Source of the DNA: Candidatus Dadabacteria bacterium
Lineage (GTDB): Bacteria > Desulfobacterota_D > UBA1144 > Nemesobacterales > Nemesobacteraceae
Assembly (NCBI GenBank): GCA_026705445.1
Contig: JAPPAR010000019.1
Span: 124,001 to 188,000, forward strand
Reading direction: 5' to 3'
DNA length: 64,000 nucleotides
A program made the position numbers and the translations under genes. The first letter of the stretch is position 1; each line of letters opens with the position of its first letter. This document shows, piece after piece, positions 17,585 to 25,557 of this stretch. The notes under the pieces are model-generated. The model worked only from the letters and a program-made list of their open reading frames with translations. It did no database searches and was not told where the DNA came from.

Positions 17585-18874
17585 TCAGACGGCCCTCGCG
17601 TAGGCAGTTTCATTCTTTACATTCTCTATTTTCACCCTTATTTCCGCTCCGGTATCGATGCCGCCTTCAATCAACTTCACGTTTATGTAGTTTTCCGTGG
17701 TGCAGTTCGACTTGCTCTCGACAATGGCGTCAAGGGTTTTGCCTATGAACGTCCTGTAAAAGTTTTCTTTCTTCGTTTTTCCAAGCGCGCGAAGCTCCGC
17801 CGCTCTTTGCTTTTTCACCTGCGGGGGAATCTGGTCTTTCATGTTGGCGGCCGGGGTCATTTTCCTTATCGAATACGGAAACACGTGAAAATAGGTGAGT
17901 TCCGAAGCGGCCGCAACGTCACGGGAATTTTCAAACTGCTCCTCTGTTTCACCTGGAAATCCGACCATTATGTCCGTACCGATCGAGGCCTCCGGCAGAA
18001 CGCTACGTATAGTGTCAGTGCACCCAAGGAACTGCTCGGGGCTGTACCTTCTTCTCATTTTTCTGAGGACTTCTCTGTCTCCGCTTTGAAGCGCTACGTG
18101 GAAACTCGGACAGACGATTTCCGATTCCGAGACGAAACTGATCAGCTCTTTTGTGGTATCCGCGGGATCAAGCGAGCTCAGTCTTATTCTGCGTACCGCC
18201 CCGGATTGCTCAATCTTTCCGAGCAGCCCGACTAGGTCAGAACCTATGTCCCTTCCGTAACTTGCCAGGTGAACGCCGGTGAGGACCACTTCCCTGTAAC
18301 CCGCTATAGAGAGAGTTCTGAGCCTCGATATTACTTCCTCAGCCTCAAGGCTGCGGGACCGCCCGCGCGCCCTCGGTATCACGCAGAACGTGCAGGCGTA
18401 GTTGCACCCGTCCTGTACCTTGAGAAACGCCCTTGTCCTGTCGGGAAAGAACCTTATATCCGGGGTGTCGAATTTCCTTTTTTTCTCTTTGAAGATATCG
18501 GATATGAGGACCTTCGGCTCGCTCTGGACCTCTCCCCGGCGTATGACTCCAAGGAGGGATGAGAACTTGTGCGAGTTTCCGATTACGTAGTCGACTTCCT
18601 CCATGGCCGAGAGCTGCTCGGGGGAGACCTGCGCGTAGCAGCCCGTCACTATCACCACGCCGCGGGGATTTGATCGTTTCGCCCTGTATATGTAGTTTCT
18701 CGCTTCCGAATCCGCCTTGTGCGTGACGGTGCAGGTATCTATTACGTACACATCGGCCGGTTCGTCGAATCTTTCGTTCTTTGCGAACTCGTAGGATGGC
18801 AGGTGGTTGAGCAGGGCGGCAGTGTCGTACTGGTTAACCTTGCACCCCAGAGTTACGACGGAGATCCTCTTCAC
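17585..18874 (-). CDS. mtaB: tRNA t6A37 methylthiotransferase MtaB
   Basis: Radical-SAM methylthiotransferase that converts t6A to ms2t6A at position 37 of tRNAs. The N-terminal UPF0004 domain starts with VVTLGCKVNQYD, and has CTVTHKAD and a later Cys in GCYAQ. The radical-SAM cluster CNYACTFC is at about 157-164, followed by PRARGRSRS. The C-terminal TRAM-like part ends the 429-residue protein. The start is a GTG at 18874 that overlaps the mnmA stop by 4 bases, so the two tRNA sulfur-modification enzymes are translationally coupled. Confidence 0.93.
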   Translation of the reverse strand: MKRISVVTLGCKVNQYDTAALLNHLPSYEFAKNERFDEPADVYVIDTCTVTHKADSEARNYIYRAKRSNPRGVVIVTGCYAQVSPEQLSAMEEVDYVIGNSHKFSSLLGVIRRGEVQSEPKVLISDIFKEKKRKFDTPDIRFFPDRTRAFLKVQDGCNYACTFCVIPRARGRSRSLEAEEVISRLRTLSIAGYREVVLTGVHLASYGRDIGSDLVGLLGKIEQSGAVRRIRLSSLDPADTTKELISFVSESEIVCPSFHVALQSGDREVLRKMRRRYSPEQFLGCTDTIRSVLPEASIGTDIMVGFPGETEEQFENSRDVAAASELTYFHVFPYSIRKMTPAANMKDQIPPQVKKQRAAELRALGKTKKENFYRTFIGKTLDAIVESKSNCTTENYINVKLIEGGIDTGAEIRVKIENVKNETAYARAV

Positions 18875-19944
18875 TGGACGCGCGCCCCTTTTATCCAGCC
18901 CCCGCCCACCACGGTCTCGTCCTTGTAGAAAACGATTGCCTGGCCGGGCGTCACGGCCTTCTGCGGTTCTGAGAAGCTGACCGTTGCCTCGCCGTCATCC
19001 GTTACGGTCACCTTGGAAGGAACCGCACCGTGGCGGTACCTTATTTTCGAGCGCACCTTGATCTCTCCTTCGGGAGGCCCGCTTACCCAGGAGAGATTTC
19101 CCGCGGCAAGGGAGCTGCTGTACAGGTCCTTTTCCTCTCCGACCCTTACCTCGTTTCTCTCCGCGTCGATACCGACAACGTACATAGGCTTTCCCTTCGC
19201 GAAACCGAGTCCGCGTCTCTGCCCGATGGTAAAAGAGGCGATTCCCCTGTGCTTGGCGACGGGGCGTCCCTCCATGTCCACTATGTCTCCCTCTATCTTC
19301 CCCCTCTTGAGGTAGGGCTCAAGGAATTCCCTGTAGCCGTCTCCCGTGATGAAGCAGACACCCATACTCTCGGCCTTTGTGGCGACCCTGAGTCCCATAC
19401 TTTCGGCAATTTTTCTCACCTCGGTTTTTGTCTTGTCTCCCAAGGGGAAAATGAGCCTCTTGAGTTCCCTCTGGCCTAGGGTGAAAAGAAAGTAAGACTG
19501 GTCCTTGGCGGGATCAACGGCCCGCTCAAGGGAGTACTCGCCGGTTTCGGCGCTTCGGGATATCCTCGCGTAGTGGCCCGTGGCAAGAAAATCCGCGTCA
19601 AGCTCAAGGGCCCGCTTCAGGAGGAAGTCGAACTTCATGAACTGGTTGCATAGCACGCACGGTATCGGGGTTTCTCCCGAGTCGTACTTGCTTACGAAAT
19701 CAGAGACCACGAGCTCCCTGAAGGAGTCCATGTAATTTACCACGTAGTGAGGTATGCCTATTTCGTACGCAACCCTTCTCGCGTCGCAGACCTCATCCGC
19801 TGAGCAGCACCCTCCCTCGCTCTCTCCGTAGTCCCAAAGCTGCATGGTCATTCCTATGACTTCATGCCCCTGGGACTTGAGAAGGGCGGCAGTTGTGGCG
19901 CTGTCGACCCCTCCGCTCATGGCTACTACGATTCTCTTTCCCAT
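18871..19944 (-). CDS. mnmA: tRNA-specific 2-thiouridylase MnmA
   Basis: ATP-dependent enzyme that places sulfur on U34 of tRNA-Lys, Glu and Gln. PP-loop SGGVDS is at residues 10-15. The catalytic cysteine pair sits in PCVLCNQFMKF (about residue 97) and GVCFITGDGYREF (about residue 197). GHYARI and FTIGQRRGLGF are also diagnostic. The 357-residue length is normal. It forms a two-gene operon with mtaB. The predicted promoter lies so close that the mRNA may be nearly leaderless. Confidence 0.96.
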   Translation of the reverse strand: MGKRIVVAMSGGVDSATTAALLKSQGHEVIGMTMQLWDYGESEGGCCSADEVCDARRVAYEIGIPHYVVNYMDSFRELVVSDFVSKYDSGETPIPCVLCNQFMKFDFLLKRALELDADFLATGHYARISRSAETGEYSLERAVDPAKDQSYFLFTLGQRELKRLIFPLGDKTKTEVRKIAESMGLRVATKAESMGVCFITGDGYREFLEPYLKRGKIEGDIVDMEGRPVAKHRGIASFTIGQRRGLGFAKGKPMYVVGIDAERNEVRVGEEKDLYSSSLAAGNLSWVSGPPEGEIKVRSKIRYRHGAVPSKVTVTDDGEATVSFSEPQKAVTPGQAIVFYKDETVVGGGWIKGARVQ

Positions 19945-19953
19945 AACGCAAGG

Positions 19954-19981
19954 ATTCTACCTTAGAAACAAAGGCGGACAA
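19954..19981 (-). promoter_or_regulatory. Promoter for mnmA-mtaB
   Basis: On the minus strand TTGTCC (19976-19981), 16 bases, then TAGAAT (19954-19959). The -10 box ends 9 bases before the mnmA ATG, which predicts a transcript beginning within a few bases of the start codon. Confidence 0.42.
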
Positions 19982-20084
19982 ACGGAAAATTCGAATGACA
20001 GAAAACCGGCGGAAACCTGAACGGAGTTCAGCCCCTTCGTTTCAGACACCACCCCGGAGTCCCGTCCTGATTGCCGTGCAAATC

Positions 20085-20714
20085 TCAGGTTAATCTGCGC
20101 GGCAGACTGTAGCAGTATCCTAATCTGGTCGGATTGTCTGCGTTATCGGCAAGATATTTTCTAAGCCCCGGAGCCATCTGTGTCACTTCCGCCCCGCAAC
20201 TGTCTCCATCCAGCGCTTCTCTCGGCACAAGTACGTACGGGCACATCACAATGGGGTTCTCCTCGAGACGGATGGCTTTGCCTCTCCAGTGGCCGGCAAA
20301 TATGGTCGCCCCGTTGCCGATTTCATCATCGGTTCTTGAAACGATATAAAGGGTTCCCACGCTGTGATTTTCGCCGCCGCTTTCAAATAAGTAGGAGGCT
20401 GCAATGGTCTCTTCAGCCTCGTTACCCTTACTTTTAATGATTTTCGTTCCCTTGTAGGTGAATTTTGAGTCAGGGAAAGTTGGGCTTGTGGAGATGATCT
20501 TAACATCAAGCCTTCCGGTGGATTCATCCCCTTCTAAATACACATCGGCGTCCTCGTAACCGCAATCTACTGTGGCTGTCTCATCAATGCTGAGAAAAAA
20601 CCCTCTCATTTCCACCGGTTCTGCTTCATCATCATCGCAGGATGAAAGCAGGAACAGTCCTGCGATGCAGAATGCCGCTGACAAAAACAAAACACCGAAA
20701 TTTCCTGGTTGCAT
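20085..20714 (-). CDS. Exported lipoprotein of unknown function
   Basis: A 209-residue protein with a signal sequence and lipobox LLSSC followed by an acidic stretch DDDEAEP, so it should be a lipid-anchored outer- or inner-membrane lipoprotein. The mature part is rich in beta-strand-like residues and has several cysteines (near DCGYEDA, MCPYV, SCGAEV, YCYSL) that could form disulfides. I do not recognise a family. It has its own promoter and a ggagg Shine-Dalgarno, and diverges from the permease gene. The 140 bases after its 3' end hold only the mnmA promoter. Confidence 0.72.
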   Translation of the reverse strand: MQPGNFGVLFLSAAFCIAGLFLLSSCDDDEAEPVEMRGFFLSIDETATVDCGYEDADVYLEGDESTGRLDVKIISTSPTFPDSKFTYKGTKIIKSKGNEAEETIAASYLFESGGENHSVGTLYIVSRTDDEIGNGATIFAGHWRGKAIRLEENPIVMCPYVLVPREALDGDSCGAEVTQMAPGLRKYLADNADNPTRLGYCYSLPRRLT

Positions 20715-20737
20715 CTATGAATAACCTCCTTAGAACG

Positions 20738-20765
20738 TATATAATCTCGTAATATTACATTGTAA
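20738..20765 (-). promoter_or_regulatory. Promoter for the exported lipoprotein gene
   Basis: On the minus strand TTACAA (20760-20765), 16 bases, then TATATA (20738-20743), followed by a strong aaggagg before the start codon. Confidence 0.42.
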
Positions 20766-20800
20766 CGGCGTAAGGATGTGAATTTAGGAATTACCTAGCG

Positions 20801-21829
20801 ATGCATACGGTCTCTAACACGGATACTGATCAGGTTTCATGCTGCCATGTTCCTTCTCCCGGCGACCCGCTTAGAGTCAGCCGAAACCTGAAAATCTCCC
20901 TCGCGCTGCTTCTCTTCCTGGTCGCCGTTTCCTTCCTGCCTCCTCTTTCGGCCCTTAATGCCTCCCTTCTGGGATATCTCCGGCTGCTCGCCATTCCGCT
21001 TGCCGCGGGTTTTCTTCTGGGCGGGGCCGTAGACTATTTCGTTCCCGAGGGGTTTATATACAGGTATCTCGGCAAAACGGGCAAGTCATCGCTTCTCTAC
21101 GCGCTTGCGGGAGGTTTTCTTATGTCTTCCTGTTCCCACGGAATACTCGCCATAGCGATCCAGATCTACAGAAAAGGGGCAAGCACCCCTGCCGTGATAA
21201 CATTCCTGCTCGCTTCTCCCTGGGCGAATTTCCCCGTAACCATTCTTCTCATAAGCTTTTTCGGGTGGAAGGGTGTTCTGTTCATAGTCACGGCGGGATT
21301 TATCGCCGTTGTTACCGGTCTTGTCTTCGAGGCGCTTGAGCGGGGAGGCCACGTGGAGAAAAATGACGTCACGGGTCTTGAAGAAGGGTACGAGTGGGAG
21401 AAGATAAGGAATTTTTCCCTGAGGGGAAGCATTGCGGGAGTTCTCAGGGGCAGTCTCAATCTTTCCAACATGGTTCTCTGGTGGCTTATAGCGGGCCTTA
21501 TGGCGGCGGTCCTGATAGACGTATACGTGCCCGGGGAATTTTTCATGCGCTACTTGGGTCCTGACACGGGCGGCCTTCTGCTCACGCTTGCGGGAGCCAC
21601 GGTGATTGAGGTTTGCAGCGAGGGAAGTTCGGTTATTGCGTTTGAGATCTATGACAAGGTCCAGGCGTTCGGGAATCCATTTGTTTTCCTGATGGCGGGA
21701 GTTGTGACCGACTATACAGAGATCGGTCTTCTCTGGACCAGCATAGGAAGAAAGACGGCGCTTATGCTTCCCGCGGTTGCCGTTCCCCAGGTGCTTTTCT
21801 TCGGATTTCTTTACAACGCCATTCTCTAA
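20801..21829 (+). CDS. YraQ/UPF0718 family permease
   Basis: Integral membrane permease of the DUF318/YraQ family (342 residues, about eight helices in two repeats), related to ArsP. Repeat signatures are GGFLMSSCSHGILAIAIQIY with LASPWANFPVTI in the first half and VIEVCSEGSSVIAFEIYD with MAGVVTDYTEIGLL in the second. The Cys in SSCSHG and EVCSEG occupy equivalent places. The substrate is not known; relatives export organoarsenicals or move metal or thiol species. It ends 18 bases before tag, so they are probably co-transcribed. Confidence 0.85.
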   Translation: MHTVSNTDTDQVSCCHVPSPGDPLRVSRNLKISLALLLFLVAVSFLPPLSALNASLLGYLRLLAIPLAAGFLLGGAVDYFVPEGFIYRYLGKTGKSSLLYALAGGFLMSSCSHGILAIAIQIYRKGASTPAVITFLLASPWANFPVTILLISFFGWKGVLFIVTAGFIAVVTGLVFEALERGGHVEKNDVTGLEEGYEWEKIRNFSLRGSIAGVLRGSLNLSNMVLWWLIAGLMAAVLIDVYVPGEFFMRYLGPDTGGLLLTLAGATVIEVCSEGSSVIAFEIYDKVQAFGNPFVFLMAGVVTDYTEIGLLWTSIGRKTALMLPAVAVPQVLFFGFLYNAIL

Positions 21830-21847
21830 ACGGGAGACGGAGACGGA

Positions 21848-22429
21848 ATGCGCAGATGTCCATGGTGCGAGAAAACAGATATTGAGAGGGATTACCACGA
21901 CAGGGAATGGGGAGTGCCGGTCTTCTCCGATGCGAAGCAGTTTGAGTTTCTGGTTCTCGAATCCGCCCAGGCAGGCCTCAGCTGGCTTACCGTTCTTCGC
22001 AAGAGGGAGAACTACAGGCGTCTTTACGACGGGTTCGATCCGGAAAAAGTTGCCCGCTACGGGGAGGGAAAGATACGGGAACTCATGTCTGATGACGGAA
22101 TAATACGCAACCGAAGGAAAATAGATGCGTCGATAAACAACGCCGCGCGCTTTCTCGAGATACGGGATGAATTCGGGAGCTTCTCAGATTACCTGTGGGG
22201 GTTTGCCGGCGGAGTTCCGGTTACGAACAGCTGGGAGAAGATGTCGGAAGTGCCCGCCTCGACGGAACTTTCAGTGACGGTGAGCAGCGACCTTAAAAAA
22301 AGGGGCTTCCGCTTCATGGGGCCCACTATCGTCTATGCGCATCTTCAGGCTACAGGGGTGATTAACGACCATCTTGTCTCGTGTTTTCGCTACGAAGAGA
22401 TTCTGGGCTTAAGCAAGGGAATCAAATAG
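21848..22429 (+). CDS. tag: DNA-3-methyladenine glycosylase I
   Basis: Base-excision repair enzyme that removes 3-methyladenine from alkylated DNA. The N-terminus RCPWC, the segment YHDREWGVPV and LSWLTVLRKRENY are diagnostic. The zinc ligands (early Cys, His in YHDREWG, and C-terminal His/Cys in HLVSCFRY) are present. 193 residues, full length. Its last 21 bases overlap the end of the convergent gene at 22409-23029. Confidence 0.95.
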   Translation: MRRCPWCEKTDIERDYHDREWGVPVFSDAKQFEFLVLESAQAGLSWLTVLRKRENYRRLYDGFDPEKVARYGEGKIRELMSDDGIIRNRRKIDASINNAARFLEIRDEFGSFSDYLWGFAGGVPVTNSWEKMSEVPASTELSVTVSSDLKKRGFRFMGPTIVYAHLQATGVINDHLVSCFRYEEILGLSKGIK

Positions 22430-23029
22430 CCGCATCAGGTAATCTCCGCTTTCCCTGCTGAAGCGAATTATTTCTTCAATGTCTTCTTCGCCAAGATCCT
22501 TTTCAATTCTTCTCACGGTTTTTTTTATGGCCACGGAATGCGCCGGGTCCTCCTTGGCGTGAATCTCTATGAAGGTTGAGGGACCTGCGGGTGTTTTCAC
22601 TTCGGGAAAAAGAAGCCCCGACACGTTCTCAAAAAGGTAGGAATGACCGAGTATCGCCAGAGGGAACCGCTCGGCGGCGTTCTGGAGAAATCCGTCGTAT
22701 TCCCTTACGATATCAAAACAGAACGGGTTTGTTTCCTTTTCTCCGAGGTCCTTCAGGTCGCGAAGGGCGATCTCTGCGTGCCCGAGTTCTCCCTGCGCGC
22801 AGGAATGAAACCTTTTGCTGAGATAAGGGTCTGAGTCTTTCGTGCTTATGCTTGCCATATTGACGGCTCTCTGGCTTAAAAATTCGATGATATAGAAAGT
22901 AAGCAGGAATCTTGCGTAGGTTCCTCTGTCCAGGTTCCCGGAAACAAGTTTTTTTGTTTCTTCCCTGTCTTTTACCCTCTGCAGATAGGCGTCGACTTCA
23001 ATGTCAAGAAGAGATTCGAGTTTCTCCAT
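22409..23029 (-). CDS. Haem-oxygenase-fold iron-containing redox enzyme
   Basis: A 206-residue all-helical protein of the iron-containing redox enzyme/haem-oxygenase-like diiron oxidase group. Probable metal ligands are in QGELGHAEIALRDL (about residue 80) and EIHAKEDPAHSVAI (about residue 154), an E..H and H..ED..H arrangement typical of these enzymes. The substrate is unknown; relatives cleave or oxidise fatty acids and amino acids. The gene overlaps the 3' end of tag tail to tail and has a good promoter, so it is a single-gene unit. Confidence 0.78.
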   Translation of the reverse strand: MEKLESLLDIEVDAYLQRVKDREETKKLVSGNLDRGTYARFLLTFYIIEFLSQRAVNMASISTKDSDPYLSKRFHSCAQGELGHAEIALRDLKDLGEKETNPFCFDIVREYDGFLQNAAERFPLAILGHSYLFENVSGLLFPEVKTPAGPSTFIEIHAKEDPAHSVAIKKTVRRIEKDLGEEDIEEIIRFSRESGDYLMRLFDSLA

Positions 23030-23062
23030 TTTGTTCTTCCCGAAATCAGATTCAGAGCGACT

Positions 23063-23090
23063 ATTATAATATAGAAATCCGTATTGTTAA
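23063..23090 (-). promoter_or_regulatory. Promoter for the haem-oxygenase-fold gene
   Basis: On the minus strand TTAACA (23085-23090), 16 bases, then a perfect TATAAT (23063-23068), 34 bases before the start codon. Confidence 0.52.
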
Positions 23091-23160
23091 TTCTTCCTGC
23101 TCGTTTTCAGGTTGACTGCGTCACTTGGCTCAGGAACCATTAGGGAGCGTTTCTTTCTCC

Positions 23161-23237
23161 GCGCCCGTAGCCCAACTGGACAGAGCGCTTGACTACGGAT
23201 CAAGAGGTTGGGGGTTCGAATCCCTCCGGGCGCGCCA
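23161..23237 (+). tRNA. tRNA-Arg (anticodon ACG)
   Basis: Cloverleaf with acceptor GCGCCCG/CGGGCGC, anticodon stem CTTGA/TCAAG around loop CTACGGA (anticodon ACG, presumably edited to ICG), T-arm GGGGG TTCGAAT CCCTC, encoded CCA. The DNA just beyond it is AT-richer and carries a flavoprotein that looks acquired. Confidence 0.97.
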
Positions 23238-23317
23238 TCCTTGAATATTAGACGCATTTACGAACCTATCAAACAGTTTCTTCAAAGGGCTAAGGTATAA
23301 CAAAGAGTTTGGTCCCT

Positions 23318-23515
23318 TCAGCTCGGCAATTCCCAATAATTTATAATATTAGATACGGTCCAAGCGGATGCAGCTAACAATTGCAGACAATCACCCAGTT
23401 CAAATGATCCGTAGGCAATAACGGAAAGGAACCAGGACGAACTGGCAATCAGTTGGCATAACCACGGTATTTTTATGTTGGCCTTAAATTTTTTCTGAGC
23501 TAATTCTTCTTGCAT
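23318..23515 (-). CDS. Small two-helix membrane protein
   Basis: 65 residues with two hydrophobic segments (about 15-32 and 38-60) and a polar N-terminus. No family recognised. Its ATG overlaps the TGA of the upstream flavoprotein gene (ATGA), so it is translationally coupled and probably acts with it as a membrane partner or anchor. Base composition is AT-richer than the surroundings, like the flavoprotein. Confidence 0.55.
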   Translation of the reverse strand: MQEELAQKKFKANIKIPWLCQLIASSSWFLSVIAYGSFELGDCLQLLAASAWTVSNIINYWELPS

Positions 23516-24633
23516 CAGCAAACACACTCCTCTCCGCAACAGCTCAAATCATCTAGGTAGAGACCTTCATTACGATACGACTCAATCAGCGTTGTATCCA
23601 TACCCAATCGTTTTCCAATTGCATTAGCGACAACACCAAACCTCTGCCGATACTTATAGATAAAACAAAAAATAAGATCATCATGGCGAACTTGTGGACC
23701 AACGAGAAACAATCCAGGAGTTTTAGTTGATTCATCCTGCTCATTCAGCAAGCAATAAGCTTTATCTTTCTCCCAATCAAACAAGTTTTTAATGACGACT
23801 AAACTGCTTTTAAACCCTGTTGCCAAAATGGGTGGTGTGGCACTTTGATAAGGTGATGATTTGCCTCTGACATAAATCAAATACTTGTCCTGCTTCAGCT
23901 TTATCTCCCTAACCATGGATTTACCAACAAGCTCAATCCTGTTATAAATTATTTCCTGCTTCAACCTCTCCAACGTAAAAGGCGATAAGTTTTCACTTGG
24001 GTCAGTTGTTTCTTTACTCCAACGCGCATCGCGGTCTAATACACGAACCTTTTTGCCCAATCGACTTAAGTGGACGGCCGCATCAATTCCACTCTCATAA
24101 CCGCCAATAATGTAAATTTCATCGCCTTTAACGTCTTCCCAGCTTTCCACTTGGCTGTTGTGCAGACACAATTCAGCACCTGGAATAGAATTTGTATTCG
24201 GGTATTGAAATTCTCCGCCCGCCCAGATCAAAAAGCGGGATTCTATCGGCTTTTGTTCAGTAATGTGAACCTTAAAAGAGCCTTCAGAATAAAGTACCTT
24301 CTCCACATTTGTATGTTCCATAACCGGCAAATCAAAATATTCTGATACAGTTTTTAAATACAGAGCATACTCCTTGCCGGTAGGGTGTTCTTTTCGAAGC
24401 ATGTATGCAGGCGAGGTTCCGGATATAACAGCATTAAGGTCAAGATGACCATAAAAATTAGTTGTAAATGAAGGGGTTATGAGCTGCATTTCCTTCGGCC
24501 ATTTCTCGAAAGTCGCACCGACTTCTTCTCTTTCAAGAACAATCATTTGCTTTATACCCAAATCCTTAAGCATGGCAGCAACCCCTATCCCTGCCGGACC
24601 GGCTCCAACAACCACAACATCAAATTTTCTCAT
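23515..24633 (-). CDS. FAD/NAD(P)-dependent oxidoreductase with Cys-rich tail
   Basis: 372-residue two-Rossmann flavoprotein resembling YpdA/CzcO-type reductases. FAD-binding VVGAGPAGIG is at residues 8-17. ATFEKWP and the second nucleotide loop IIGGYESGIDAAVH (about 181) match that group. The end is unusual: CCGEECVC (365-372), four cysteines in eight residues, suggesting a thiol-exchange or metal-binding tail. AT-rich composition relative to neighbours and position next to tRNA-Arg suggest transfer. The substrate is unknown. It lies 160 bases from the metal permease gene on the same strand, and a functional link to that locus is possible but unproven. Confidence 0.75.
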   Translation of the reverse strand: MRKFDVVVVGAGPAGIGVAAMLKDLGIKQMIVLEREEVGATFEKWPKEMQLITPSFTTNFYGHLDLNAVISGTSPAYMLRKEHPTGKEYALYLKTVSEYFDLPVMEHTNVEKVLYSEGSFKVHITEQKPIESRFLIWAGGEFQYPNTNSIPGAELCLHNSQVESWEDVKGDEIYIIGGYESGIDAAVHLSRLGKKVRVLDRDARWSKETTDPSENLSPFTLERLKQEIIYNRIELVGKSMVREIKLKQDKYLIYVRGKSSPYQSATPPILATGFKSSLVVIKNLFDWEKDKAYCLLNEQDESTKTPGLFLVGPQVRHDDLIFCFIYKYRQRFGVVANAIGKRLGMDTTLIESYRNEGLYLDDLSCCGEECVC

Positions 24634-24792
24634 CTCTTTAACCCCCTAACGTTTCATATCGAAAGGATTTACTTAACGGCATCTGTTCTATTAAAACACT
24701 CCTGATATATAGCATTATCGATACCCAGCTTTTAACGGTAGCATTGTGTTGGTTTGCAAATTCATTACCAGGGGACGCATACCAAACTCTTC

Positions 24793-25557
24793 TTAAGTTT
24801 TCTGGTCCCAGCTTGCTATCCTGACTCCTCGTATAATCAGGGCCGTTGCGGTATATGACAGGATGATGATCGGTCCGGCGGGCATATCAAACGCTATGGC
24901 CAAGGCAATACCGGAGAGAACCGCCGCCACTCCGCAGAGCCATGCAATAAGGTATGGCCGTTTGACTTTTACCGCGGCCAAAGCCGGGAGTATAAGGCTT
25001 GCGAAGACTACGTAAACGCCGACCAGTTGAACCGATGAAGTGATGGCGAGAGCGAAGATCAGATAAAATCCTATATTGTTTCGCACCTCTGGCTTGGAAA
25101 ACCAAGCCAGCAGTATCAACGCGTAAATGGGCGCGTGTTTCGCTACATCTGTCCATGTCACAAACAGCATCTGTCCTGAAAGCAGATGCTTTACCTCCTC
25201 TCCGCCGTGGGGATGATCGGCCAGCAGCAGCAGCGCCAGCGATGCGGCAAGTACGAAAGTGCACCCTATGATCGCCTCCTGTCGCTCTGGCATGGCAGTT
25301 TCCACCTTGCGGAAAAACAGCCCTGCTACGACCGCGCAGCCAAGCGCTATCAGCTGGATCAGCCAAATAGAAGGATCATGGATAAACATATTGCCGACCA
25401 CAAGCCCGAGACCCGCAATCTGCGCCACGGCAAGATCAATAAAGATGATCCCGCGGCGGAGCACTTCAATGCCCAGGGGAGCGTGGGTGAGCGCAATCAT
25501 GAGGCCGGCAGCCATTGCCGGCCCGATGATTTCCAGAAGTTCACCGCTTAACATCAT
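24793..25557 (-). CDS. ABC-3 family metal permease (ZnuB-like)
   Basis: Membrane subunit of a zinc/manganese-type ABC importer (254 residues, about eight helices). Family features are APLGIEVLRRGIIFIDLAVAQ near residue 27, the central LLSGQMLFVTW and LVGVYVVFASLILPALAA. It overlaps the end of the binding-protein gene by 17 bases, so the two are coupled. No ATPase gene is adjacent; the importer must borrow one from elsewhere, or it has been lost. Confidence 0.9.
   Translation of the reverse strand: MMLSGELLEIIGPAMAAGLMIALTHAPLGIEVLRRGIIFIDLAVAQIAGLGLVVGNMFIHDPSIWLIQLIALGCAVVAGLFFRKVETAMPERQEAIIGCTFVLAASLALLLLADHPHGGEEVKHLLSGQMLFVTWTDVAKHAPIYALILLAWFSKPEVRNNIGFYLIFALAITSSVQLVGVYVVFASLILPALAAVKVKRPYLIAWLCGVAAVLSGIALAIAFDMPAGPIIILSYTATALIIRGVRIASWDQKT

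Noticed and set aside
21086-21898. 270-codon minus-strand frame opposite the YraQ-type permease
   Set aside because: Antisense shadow of a strongly coding gene, with basic, unstructured composition and no Shine-Dalgarno.
23238-24792. Integrase or attachment duplication after tRNA-Arg
   Set aside because: No integrase gene and no repeat of the tRNA 3' end found by eye, so an island is suggested only by composition.
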